This document shows, in pieces, positions 51,001 to 63,354 of a stretch of 64,000 nt of DNA. A model generated the notes under the pieces. The model did no database searches, was not told where the DNA came from, and was given only the letters and a program-made list of their open reading frames with translations. Positions within the stretch are counted from its first letter, which is position 1. Each line of letters begins with the position of its first letter. A program made the position numbers and the translations under genes. The stretch is from Lingula anatina (Eukaryota > Brachiopoda > Lingulata > Lingulida > Lingulidae), in the NCBI RefSeq assembly GCF_001039355.2, contig NW_019775583.1, forward strand, positions 1,754-65,753, given 5' to 3'.

Positions 51001-51902
51001 AAGAGAACCCATGACCTAAAGCTGGCTTTAAAACTTTTATATTAAATCATTTTGTCTTCATTTATCAAAGATAAGGTGATAAGGTGCTCATTTATATTGA
51101 CAATGAGCTTTTAAAAAGTAAAGTGATGACTGACGTTTTTCATGGGTTTAAATTATTTTGTATTGAAATGAAGAACAATTTTCGGTGGAAGTGTCTCTGT
51201 TAAATAAATTGAATCCTTGCACGCACGTATTAGAAAAACAAATTAATAGAGAGTTCATTTTTAGCACTTTTCCTTGTTGGCCTTGAGAAATTAATTTTTT
51301 CCAATCTTGACAAATGATCAACATAGAGCCTGGATATATTTTAAGCAAACTGCTCAAACTGGTTGTTTGAAAGCAAAGAAACGCGCCAACTGTTTAAGGG
51401 AATTAAGGTGGTATGCCTCGTTGTCCTCCTAAGAATGGGTTACTTATACTAGTATTGGGGAAGACATATCATTCGTTGTCAAGGCAACATGAAGAGGCAT
51501 AGGGCTCGTCTCTACCCCAGGTCAGCTGAGGATGACGTCATTTCATGGAAAAAAAAACAGTCCAGAAAGGTGAACAGCCAGTGGATGACCAGAGGAATTT
51601 TTATGGATTTGTTCTGGAGTGTAGCATGTGACTATTTGTTATGATGATTTTGAAAATCTTATGTGGATTCGATACATCCCTTTATTACAATGAATGACGC
51701 ATCTAACGCGTTTTATAAGTTTTTAACAAGCATCCTTCAAAGCTTTTACTTTAGCAAGGAGCACTGGCGTATCCGTCTTGGTTGACTATCACAAGCCGAC
51801 AGCAAGATTAAACTAGTCCTTGACATTTTTGTGCATAAACGTGACCGCTCTCGTATAATTAGTTCAATCAGGGAAACGTCCATATCCCAGACATACAGCA
51901 CT
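46067..51902. other. Non-coding intergenic region between the ferroxidase A end and the Pro-rich exons
   Basis: About 5.8 kb without a supported exon. It holds a (CA)n run near 47686–47712, a MITE at 47812–47944, a poly(A) run at about 48012–48039, a (GT)n plus G-run at about 49506–49560 and a (TTA)n run at about 49906–49944. A promoter and first exon for the Pro-rich locus are expected somewhere here because exon 52286 begins with an acceptor, but I could not identify them. Confidence 0.55.
47812..47944. mobile_element. 133-bp MITE with CAGGGGCGG ends
   Basis: The left end is CAGGGGCGGTGTTT and the right end AAGCCCCTG. The inner 'GACCGTCTTCCGACAGA' and 'CTTCCAGAAGACCCAGAAG' match 29276–29432. 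Confidence 0.65.
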
Positions 51903-52154
51903 CAGGGCCCAGTTTCACCAACACTGGATAGCATTATCCTATGGATAACACTATCCACTGGATAGAATTGTTATCCTCTACAAAGTTATCATGAGGATAG
52001 CAGCCATTTTTCACCACCGGGTAGTTATGTCAGAGACAAAAATAAGTATTTAGTGTTTAGAAAACATTACTTAACCCACCGGATAACAATTCCATCTAAT
52101 AGATAATGTTATACGGAGGACAGCGCTGTCCACTGTTGATGAAACTGGGCCCTG
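51903..52154. mobile_element. 252-bp MITE with 3-bp target duplication
   Basis: The ends CAGGGCCCAGTTTCACCAAC and GTTGATGAAACTGGGCCCTG are inverted repeats with one mismatch, flanked by ACT on both sides (51900–51902 and 52155–52157). The interior has repeated 'GGATAACA' and 'TTATCC' tracts and no coding capacity. A 3-bp target duplication fits a PIF/Harbinger-like origin. It lies 131 bases before the Pro-rich exon at 52286. Confidence 0.8.
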
Positions 52155-52298
52155 ACTGTTTGATTTGTTATGATACAAATATTTTCAAGACAAATATATT
52201 AGACACCATGCAAAACACATCTATCTATCTATCTATCTAGCTATCTATCTAGCTATCTTTTTGATTATTTTCTCAAATGTTTCAGGAATTTAGTGGGA

Positions 52299-54591
52299 AT
52301 GGTAATGGCAGTGGCATTAATTAGCGAAGTTGCACATGCAAATATTTATAACCAGCAACCGTGGTCTCCAAACGTAGCGGGGAACTCGGGCAATTTCTTC
52401 TTCAATGCGGGAGCAGCGCAGGCCCCCAACTTCTTGTCACCGTGTGTTAGTGGAAGCAGTTCCTCGTGCAGCAACCCCGGTCCTAACACTGGTGGCTTGC
52501 CCTCCTGGATATTTGCCTCACCCAACTCCCCCACGACCTCGGCCCCACGGTCAGGGCAGGCACCGCCATCTAGTGGAGCATGTGGGATATTCCCTTGGTT
52601 ATGTCATGGTACCAATCCGCCGCCATCCTCAGGACCAAACGTGGCACCGCCGCCGTCTACAGTAGCGCCTCCGCCGCCGCCAAGTTTTTGCCAGCAAAAC
52701 CCGTGGGTGTGTCGTGGCCAAACTGCTGCCCCTCCACCAACAACCATAGGTAGGAAAAACATTTAAGGGACGATTCCCAGACCCTATCGTGCTAACTGTG
52801 GATCGATCTATCTCCGAGGGGATTCTCGCTAAATTGCAATCACCTTTAGCTGTAAATATGGCTGTCCTCTTATCCATTATAATCCTCGCCGATTCTTAGG
52901 CTAGTTCGCTTGTTCCTCTTGATTACGTCTCATACGTAGGCCTACTGCACTTGTTTTTAAATCCTCATTTGTACATGCACATGATTAGTCAATATAGACG
53001 CGCTAAAATCGGTGCTCAAACACCTTTTCATATTATTCCTAGTATCGTTAACAAATTTGCTGGACGTAATGGATAATAAGATGAAGACTATATGCTCTGC
53101 CCAGGAACACTATTAACAAATATCATTATGCAAAACACTGTTGAAGTGATGTGTTTCCAGTGAAGATGATTTTCATTACAGCAATTGCTCCATCGACAAC
53201 GGAGCCACCTGCAGTGAATTCGCTGTGTGCTATAATTCCATGGACGTGTCCGTCACAGACGCAGTCTCCCCAGTCTACAACAACTACACCTCCACCCCAA
53301 GGTATGCATGAGCCTGAACATAACACACACGCGCACGCACGCACACGTATGCATTCCTACACGTCATGCATGAACACTTCTGACATGTCACTTTCAGAGT
53401 TTTTAACTTACTGAAAGTTTCCATTTTAAAATGGATCTTTCTATTTCAAATAATATTGAACCCAATAATCGATTTGAAACTTTACATCCACTATACAAAT
53501 TTACCTTTTTGTAACAGGTAGGTATCTGATAGGATATATTAAATTAAACACATCGGTATATTGATTGAGCCGTTCTACCTCATCCATTTTTGCTTTAGTA
53601 ATACTTTTTTTTCCAAGTCAGTATCTTTCAAAGGATGGGGTATTACAATAATGTCATCTTCGGATACATGGCATTGTTAACTTACATTGGTTCCGGAGAA
53701 AGCACTGACATTGATATATTCCACTTTCAGCTCCGGGTGGTGCCGCATGGAATCCATGGTGCTGGTTGTCCCCAGGGCTGTGCTCAACACTCGGTGCCAC
53801 GCCCCCTCCAACAACTGCCGCCCCGCCCCCAACAACAGCAGGTGATACCCATACCTCATGCTTACTTTGGCACCGTGTCATAATTATACGAATGTACTTC
53901 ATAAAAATAAAAGCAAACTAATTTTCATTGGAATACAAACAGGCAATAGTACATTATCGTCAGGTACCTTCTTAAGCCACACAGACAAAAATGTATGACA
54001 AATGGAGGAGTGGTTTGCTTGATCACAGTATGTGAAATTGAAATGTTTGCAAATGGTAATAGGTTTGAATAGAAAGAAAGACTACGTTTCAGTTATGTAA
54101 TTTATTTTCAATTGGCAATAGGCAATAGTGTGTATACTGGAATCGCGATCAAAACCCGTAACCTACATAACCGCATCCCGCCCACGTTTGTCGTTTGAAA
54201 TGCAAAAGTATAGCAGTCCAGAAGTCCACTTCACGTACAAAATATTTGATCGCCATTTTTTCCAGGTGATAATCCCCTGTGTGCGTTTTCGCCAATGTTC
54301 TGTCCGCAAGGGAACCCTCCTTCCGCTGCGGCTCCTAACACCGGTACACCGAAGCTCGATTTCTTAAGTTTCAGTTTTTACAAATAAAACTTAATTAAAG
54401 TGAGGTATTGACAAGAAACGCAGTTTGTAATTATAAAATAACTATATATTTCAATTTATTATCAAATACTACTTTGATCACAACTTAATTATTTATTAAT
54501 GTTAGCGATGTAAGGATGTTGTGCGTATTTTGAAATCTGTCAATCGTTTTCAGGAGCAGCCTTTCCATCTGGTGTACAAGCCAGCGGTTAG
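52299..54591 (+). CDS. Secreted Pro-rich protein with five C-x3-P-x2-C modules (own gene or N-terminus of ferroxidase B)
   Basis: Five exons, all phase 1–1 at their joints: 52286–52749, 53182–53301, 53731–53841, 54266–54343, 54554–54586. From ATG 52299 the first reads 'MVMAVALISEVAHA', a short signal-peptide-like start. Because exon 1 begins at an acceptor (TTTCAG), the true start may lie in an upstream exon. The modules are ACGIFPWLC, FCQQNPWVC, LCAIIPWTC, WCWLSPGLC and LCAFSPMFC, joined by linkers rich in Pro, Thr, Ser and Ala (likely O-glycosylated, by inference). I know no family with this motif. Exon 5 may splice (donor GTTAGT at 54587) to the exon at 55423, which restores Ala and continues into ferroxidase B. 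If unspliced, it ends at the in-frame TAG 54589–54591, with AATAAA near 54672 as a possible poly(A) signal. Confidence 0.65.
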
Positions 54592-54626
54592 TATGTTTGT
54601 ATGAAGACACTTGTTCATTTTGATCT

Positions 54627-54628
<2 letters not shown>

Positions 54629-54666
<38 letters not shown>

Positions 54667-54676
54667 GTAATAATAA
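54629..54676. repeat. (AAT)n microsatellite
   Basis: About 14 AAT units shortly after the last Pro-rich exon, ending AATAAA. A second (TTA)n run lies at about 54792–54824. Confidence 0.85.
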
Positions 54677-54791
54677 AACATAGCATATTTGTAATTGTCT
54701 GATGCGTATGCTGTCTGTTTTAATGAGTTTTTGTAATAAAAACACGTGAACAATTATCAGGACAATGACAATATTTATATCTTATACATTG

Positions 54792-54824
<33 letters not shown>

Positions 54825-55422
54825 GCAACTTTTTTTACCTGTGTGTGTGCCCTAATTAGTAAGCAGTACGACTATTAAAAACGAAGAAGATAACTACTTG
54901 TACAGTCCTGTTGTGACAGGAATGATAGCCCTAGGAGTCCGGGGCCCAAATGATTAGTACAGATGAGGGTTTGTCGGATCATTGAGGTAGTCGGACGAGT
55001 GCCACCTCTACAAAGTAATGAGGAACGGTCAACGGTTCCGAGCTGACTACAATTCCTGTAACATCGGTTCACTTCTGCACACAGAATTTTTGATTGCGTT
55101 TGCAAAACTTTTCAGTGGGTTTTCTATGTCGAGTTTTGACAATCGAGCTTTTTAAATATCTTTTATTAACTAAAAATAAGGAAAACATAAGTGATTGACA
55201 GACCATGTATGTGTTGGGAAGAAATGGAAACTTGGGCCCTGGACTAATCATTCAATAGCTTTGGATGATGCTAACGTCTTTTTATGTTTTAGGCCAATAA
55301 TTTTCGTCAAACGTTCTTACGAAAACCAAACGTTTATACTAGGTGAACTTAAAGTTATTGGGAGAAAGCCACACCCACATTTATTTGAAAACTTAAAATT
55401 ATGTCTGTCATGCATTTTGCAG

Positions 55423-56438
55423 CTGCCCATGTCCGCCATTACTATGTAGCAGTCAAGGAGATAGACTGGGACTACGCCCCGCTGGGAAATCAAGTACACA
55501 GTCGTCTAGACAGGTATAGGGCCTTTGGACTTCCAACCCTGGTCGTTGACTGCTAAGTTTTGACCTAAGTTTGAAATGATACGATTTTGATTATCTAAAG
55601 GTTGGATTTTAAAGTTACGTAGATATATAGGTTTAATTTTTATTACACGCATTATTAGCACGCATGGCTGATAAATGGTGAATCTAAATTTACTTGTGTA
55701 TAACTCTTATTATTAAGTCGTCAATTCAATAATAACTGTTTTGTCATCTTGTCATCTTGTCTAGAATTCAAGAAAAAAAACTTTATCACGCTTAACAGGG
55801 ATTGACGCAATATGTAACAACTATTCATTGTGCCATATGACTTCACGCACACGTGTTTTCAGTTTTGCCGCCAAGTACCTTGATACTTCTGATCCAAACA
55901 GTTTCGGGAAGGTGTTCAAGAAAGCCGTATACAGGGAATTCACGGACGATACCTTCACACAGGAGAAGCCGCAGCCGAGCCATCTCGGTACGTTTACTAT
56001 GTTGTGCATCGTATGCAAAGCAGAGGGTGGAGGGATGGTGGAGGAATTAGGGGATATTATACCAGGGGCGGATCCAGGATTATCTGAAGGGGAGGTCCGG
56101 AACGACAGGCATCGCCCCCTTGGTGTGGAGTTCGGGGCCTGCTCAAGGGCTCCGAATTTTTTTGTGTTTTGGAGAGCAAACTATGCCCTTTAGTACGGTT
56201 TAGCTTCTATGAATTAGCTAGTCAAATTTCTGATTTCAAAGAGGGGAATGTTGGTGTGATATGTTTTTCAGAAAACGAAGGGGGGGGGGGGGAGTCAGGA
56301 CCCCCTTGAACCCCCCCCCCCTCTAAATCCGCCACTGTCTTACAGTAGTAGTTGAGAAAGTTGTGATTATGGTTCATAATTAAACTAAGACGAAATAGTT
56401 TTACATATATTTAACAAAATTGTCACAACGACCCTGTA

Positions 56439-56499
<61 letters not shown>

Positions 56500-59400
56500 A
56501 CACGCTGTAATTTTTAAATATTTTTTTTTAATTTAATCTTATTTTTTGACGTTTAAGGTCTACTGGGTCCTACTATTCGTGGAAATGTCGGCGAGGTCAT
56601 GCGGATCAAATTTAGAAATATGGCCACTCGGCCCTACACCGTCCATCCCCACGGCGCCGCCTATGTGAAAAAACACGAAGGTATGCACATGTTTAAAGCC
56701 GCATTCAGATCAATGGACTAAACAATTTGAGGGTCAAAAATGGTGACCATTTATATATATGCTTGCCGGTTAATTCGCTAATAGGCATTAAAAAGATTCC
56801 CCGTGTAGTGGGGACGTATACAAGAGGGTCGGCCATAATTGACCCTCGGATTAGTTATTACAGTGTTCTGAATGCAGCTTAAAACCGAAAAAGAGCTTCA
56901 TCTTGTATAAATCCTTAGAATGCCCTTTTCTCGATGACAAAAAGAGACCATGAAGAAGCAATAACAGTTAGAACGCTAAATAATTACACCATAACTTTCT
57001 CTTGCCGCAAAACACCAGTCGTACGTTATATGGCAAGCCAGCAATTATCAGAATTTAACCTATTGTACAATTTATGGTATATGATTTGTAAATTATATAT
57101 ATCCGTAACACTTGTATTCCATTTTAACAGAACATTTGAGGCTTCTTAATGTTCATAGTTAATTTTTAATTTTGATGTGAACTTACATACTTTTACAACT
57201 TGAACCTTTGGGAACCAATGATTTTGATAAAAGTTATTACTGCATTATTATTTAAACATTATTATTACCACTAGGGGCGCTGTATACGGACGGTACGTCA
57301 GGAGATGACAAACTGGACGACATGGTCAATCCAGGACAAACCATCACTCTGGACTGGCTGCTGTCTAAGGAGCATAGGGGCGCTCCTGCCACGGGGGATC
57401 CCAACTGTCTTCCCTGGACCTATCACGGTCACTTGAACCCCATTGCCGACGTGCAGTCGGGCCTCATGGGAATCTTGTTGATATGTAAAGAAGGTAACTG
57501 TCATTTGCCGGTAATCTGTACTTCTTATTTCACTTGTTCATAAAATGTACTTCTGTTTTGTATGGGGTTTTTGAGAGAGAGACAAAAAAACAAATTTTTA
57601 AAAAAATCTGATGGCGTTTTTATTCATTTATCAATTTACTTTCATTCAAATATTTGTGAATGTTTGTCATGATTATTATGTAATGTCATATATTTTGGGA
57701 AATCATTTAAGGCACCTTGGACGAGGATAACGTACGGCGTGACGTGGACAAGGAGTTCATATTGCTATCACACATCATAGACGAGTCGATGAGCTGGTAT
57801 TTCCAGGAGAATGTGGCCAGGCAAGTAAACAGCAATAAAACATCTGTATGAAAACTGTTAAAACTCACTTAGGGCCTTTACTTTTAAATTTCTGTATGTA
57901 GTTTGGCACAGTGCAGTGTGCAAGCTGATACTCGGTGTGTACACGTCTCTAATTGACGTCATATATGACGTCACTTGTTATCACCTTCACATTATTTTTT
58001 TGTTCTTGTGTTTTATTTGCTACCTGTACATGGTTCCAACCTTTCTCAAACAGGGATGCCCGCGTTGCATGCCACGCGATGTGAAAACCTACACTTGTTA
58101 TATTCACTTTAGCCACATAGTTCTCAGTATTCTTACTCATTTGCAGATTCGCACCTCATGCGGACCAGATTTCTCCATCGTTCGCCACCAAGTTCCACAC
58201 CATCAACGGCTACATCTACGGGAACGTCCCTGGCTTGGAGGCTTGCTCTGGTGACAGAGTGGCGTGGCATATGATAGGACTGGGCAACGAAGACGATCTT
58301 CACCCCCTGACTATCAACGGTCAGGTACTGGAGTATAACCATCACAGGTAAGGAAGGGGGGTAGGGAATAGGTTGGGGGGGAGGGGGGGGGTGGGAGTAG
58401 TTTTTGCGGGTTCTCAAGATTCGAAACATCTGGGGGTGTTCTCTTGATTTCAAACGTCTGAAATCATAAGAAACCCCCACCCCAAATCCACAATCTTAAT
58501 GTCAGGTGGAAATCGTCACTGGAGACAGTCTTCGAAGCCTCGTGGCCCTGACGATGGTGGTGGTGGTTGGGGGGGGGGGGGCTTATTGTCTCAACACAAC
58601 GCAAATCGATCTTTGTTACCTTTACGAGTAAAACATATATAGCTGTATCGGTAGATTTCTCATTTATTTTAATTATTTGCTTATCCTTATCCTCTGTTTC
58701 ATTTACTTAAAATTTCACCTGCCGTACGTGTGTTCGTTTCGTCCGTTTTTATCGCACTATTCTTTCAAACTGTTGTATACAGGTCATGCACCTATACCAT
58801 TGTATGAACTATAGTATGTATACACTTTATAAAGATGTAAGTTTTCGTTATTTTCAGAACCGATGTAATTGCGCTGTTTGCCGCCAAATTCTCTGCAGCG
58901 TATATGACGGCGGGAGATGTTGGAAAGTGGATTATCAAATGTCAAACGGCTGATCATCATTTTGGTAATCACGGCAACACACCATGTACATGCATATAAA
59001 AGTCGCTCTGGCATGCGTTTCGTATCTTATTATTGTCCAAATTAGCAACGGAAAAACACTTTTTTCATATCCACTTGACTGTGTTACACAAGGTACAGAA
59101 CCATTGTACGAGTATGCCTTGCAAAATAGAACCTTCAATCAGCCTACTAAGACTCTCTATCATGCCGTAGAACGTCGATTACCAAGTTGAATTTTGGCTG
59201 AACACATCACGTTGGTCATTTCAGAGGGAGAGCAGGCCTTCCTTCACGTGAACCCCTCGTGTGGCAAAACCCCTCCTTACTATTCCCTGAATGGCCAGAC
59301 CCGGACTTATTACATCGCAGCGGTGGAGAAGCGATGGAGTTACGACGGGGGTTCCGGGCTGAACGGATACGAACGTGGATTGGCTTTCCTGAATGATCCA

Positions 59401-60025
59401 AGCCAGTAAGGGAACGGTGCTCTGTATGCGTTATGATACACAATGGACAATAGAAGTGTCACCCCTACTGAACCAATACTTTAGAGGAGATAAATGACTG
59501 TGGAATGATATGCTCCTAGTATCATTTTATTAACATCAAACTTAACAAAAAAATGTAGACAAGGCATTATAACTACTCAAGATCTGTCTAATTTATTTAA
59601 TGATTACTAGATATTTATTCGATTAACCTGATTCAGAGGGTGAAAATTCTATTGTCCATTGTGTGTAGAACAGATAGGGAAGCACATTCAGCCATTCTCT
59701 AGCAAATTCATCATTTTTAAAATAAATATCACCGTAAATGAGTCAAATATACAGTATATCAAGTAGAAGGATGAAAATGTCCATTTTTTCTTCGAAATAA
59801 CAATATATAGCTCTTATTCTAACCTGTAAATCTTTATTAAACGACTTAAAAGTAACGTTACCTAAGCACTGGATCTGTTAAAACAATATCCCCTCACAGT
59901 TGTGTTACGTTAACGAGATGGGTTCACTGAAACCATGGAGAGGTCAACCTTAAAAAACCCACTTACGCTGGCGTTGATCAACTTTTATCACGTTTTTATG
60001 AATTTTTGAATTTTATTTCGTGTTA

Positions 60026-60063
<38 letters not shown>

Positions 60064-63000
60064 GGACCAAAAGCGACAGAAAGTCAGGGCAACAACTACT
60101 TGTACTATGTATAATACAAACATTAAGTTTAAATATGTTTGCAATTACAGAGAGTCCAGCAAATACTTTACAAAAAATGCACACCGCACAGGCGGCACTT
60201 ACTGGAAGATCTTATATGAAGAACATACAGACAGCACATTTACGACCGTAAAACCAAGACCACTGTCCAAACACCATTATGGTCTTCTTGGCCCCGAGAT
60301 TGCTGCCCAGATAGGAGACACCATTAAGGTATGGACTTTAGTACCGATGTTTGTTTGATAAAAAAAAAAATCAGTAGTAGGCTGCTAGCAACGAGTCGAC
60401 TGAGGCACGTACGTTTCGCAAAGTATCTTTAAGTCTGCTTATCTCTTTTTCTTCGGGCTTATTGTTAAGTCTCTAGATCAAACTGTGTTGGTTGTGACAA
60501 AGAGTTTTACTCTTAGTAATGACAGTAAACCATTTTGTTGGGTCCAATACATTTACAGTCCTTCTGAAGAGCTCGAAGACTGTATAGCAGTGTACATTGT
60601 GTTCTTAAGCCCCAAACCAAAAATTGTTTGTGAAACAGGTGCAAGGTATATTTATACCTTTGATCTCTCTGGATATGTGCATAAACATTTAAACTGTGAT
60701 CAAGACTAGTGTCAGTATTTTCAAATCGTAATATCCAGATTAATTACCGGCAAAAATAAATAAAGAAATAAATAAACACAAAAAATCACATTAATTCTCA
60801 CCTTTCCTGCCGTGTATGCAGGTAGTTTTCAGAAACCTTGCCCCCAGCTCGGGAAGACGATTTTCCATTCATCCACGTGGAGTGAAGTACGACAAACAAA
60901 ACGAGGGAGAGGATTACAATGATGGAACAGCAGGTGCGTTGTTGTTGTTGTTGTTGTTTTTGAGTACTATTTGGACTACGCTATTAAAATAGTGAATTTT
61001 GCCTATGTCACATTTCAGCAAAATCCCAATGGGCCTTACAAATCAAAAGCGAAAAACTACCGATTGTTTATTTTTAAAAAAGTCTAAAGTCTGAATCTAA
61101 GGCACACTGACTACATGTATAATCAATGTTTATTTAAAGGATAACTTTATCAATTACTAACGGTATTTGCCGTTTAAAATTGTAATTCTAAGACCCCATT
61201 CCGATAGATATTAGATCGATTTATCCCTGTGGAGAGTCTCACTAGATTACTGTCAGCTTAACCGGCTTAAGCGTCTGTCCCGCCTACTAAAAGCTGTAAG
61301 TGGGTAATTAACTATGGTGCTCGCTTGGCGGACTGCAATTTAGCGTGAACCCCCAAGGAGTTAGTCGATCTAAATCTTAATCTCTGGATCGATCTAAATC
61401 TCTGGGAATGCACCCTAAAATAATCTCAATTTCTTTATATGTTACTTGCAATTTTTTTATCAGTAGGCAATATATTCCATAATTTTGGGATATTTTTAAA
61501 AGTCCCTTAACCATAGAATGTGCGTTTGCCCTTACCCACAATGCTTGCTGATCTCTTGATGGTGTAGAAATTGTTCCTATGATAGTAAAGGTCAAGGTCA
61601 CAAGAGAGTAGGTGTCAACTCACCCCACTGACAGGGAAGAAAACTTCCAGTCTAAATATGAAGTTAACGGACCCAAAAATAATTTCTTTGGGACATTTGG
61701 GGTATTTATCTCTCCAAATATTTACACTCTCAAATATGGAATAGCATGTTCAATTCTAAGCAAATTTTCCAACCAGACCTTATGGACTAGAAAGAGATAC
61801 TTGGATTTCTGTTTGAATGGTGAGTTTTTTTCTTAATTTTCATTCTAGACGGTGGAGTGGGCTATCAACAAACCCGCACCTACACGTGGACCGTGCCTAA
61901 TTCCTACGCACCTGAGCGTGCAGATTCAAAATGTATTACATATATGTATCACTCCGCCATTGACCCAGTTAGAGATGTGTTCTCAGGTCTGATTGGTCCT
62001 TTGGTTATTTGCAGACAAGGAGAACTGGCAAGGGTAAGTGTTCCGACAGCAGAGGCCGTTTTTGTACAAACGGCAAGATCCACGTTTCGATGCAAAAAAG
62101 ATGCAGATAAGATACGTTCGTACCTAATATTATGTTCACGTAATTTAGAGACAAAGAACGGAGCATATATGAGCATATGTCAAAATGCCTGTGCAGATTT
62201 TCTAATATTTGTATATCGATTTCAGTTAATGATATGTTTTACCACTGCGCGCTAACAAACATGCATTTTATAAAGAAAAAAAAACTTTTGAATTACCATT
62301 CAGCGAGGCAATGAATTCACTCTGCTCTTCGCCAATTTCAACGAAAACCTGTCATGGCTACTAGACAAGAACGTCTTGGAGTTTGCCTCCCCTGCGGCTC
62401 CGAGCTCGCCCGGATTTGAAGAGTCAAATATCATGAGCAGTGAGTGTTTTCCACTACTGTTAAAAGTAAGGTCTTATTATAAATCACATTTCATATGAAT
62501 ACAGCCCGGAAAATTCGTTATAATGGTAGTTACATTCTATCAATAAATTTAACAGGGTATGTAATGGTCTGTGTGCAGGTGATGTGGTTAAGCAACTTAC
62601 TTAAAAGATTATCCATTTTATCGATGATTTATTCATTAATACATCCACTTATCTTAAGAATCAGCCATCCACTTTATGTGCTTACCTTGAATATACGACA
62701 AACCTTGAGGACTTCCTCTCCAACTTTTTGGTTATAATTTTGATAAATAAAAAGGAACCAAAAATCCTTTTTTTCTTATCTAGGCATCAACGGATACTCG
62801 TATGGCAACCTACCTAAACCAACTATGTGTTTAGGAGATGAAGTAACATGGCGTCTGCTTGCAATAGGAAACGTCATTGACATGCATATCCCTACCTTCA
62901 GTGGCAACACGTTCACGAGATTTGACGGGAATACGCGAGACTCCGTGACCCTGTTTCCCGGAACTACAGAGACACTCACTATGACAACCGTAAATAAAGG

Positions 63001-63291
63001 TAAATTGAAATGTTACTTGTAATTTAAAGTTCATTGTTTCAGACCTATTTTTATTAAAGTTTTAGTTAAGTTTTTTTAAAATAAAATTCATTAAAAACAA
63101 TGAATAAGTTATTCAGGATGTAATTGTTGGGGTTAATGTTTGATATTGTTGCTGTCAAGGTACGAAAACAGCATACTATATATTCGACCCTTCAGTGTCA
63201 ATTTACTTTTTATCCACTTAGACGAGATTCCAATGAGCATTTTGTTTATTAGTAGGTAGATTCCCAATATGCCCCAGTTTTTCATTAACTG

Positions 63292-63354
<63 letters not shown>

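Noticed and set aside
54701-54734. Short hydrophobic ATG peptide as exon 1 of ferroxidase B
   Set aside because: Only about ten residues before a weak donor, too short for a convincing signal peptide, although the phase would fit.
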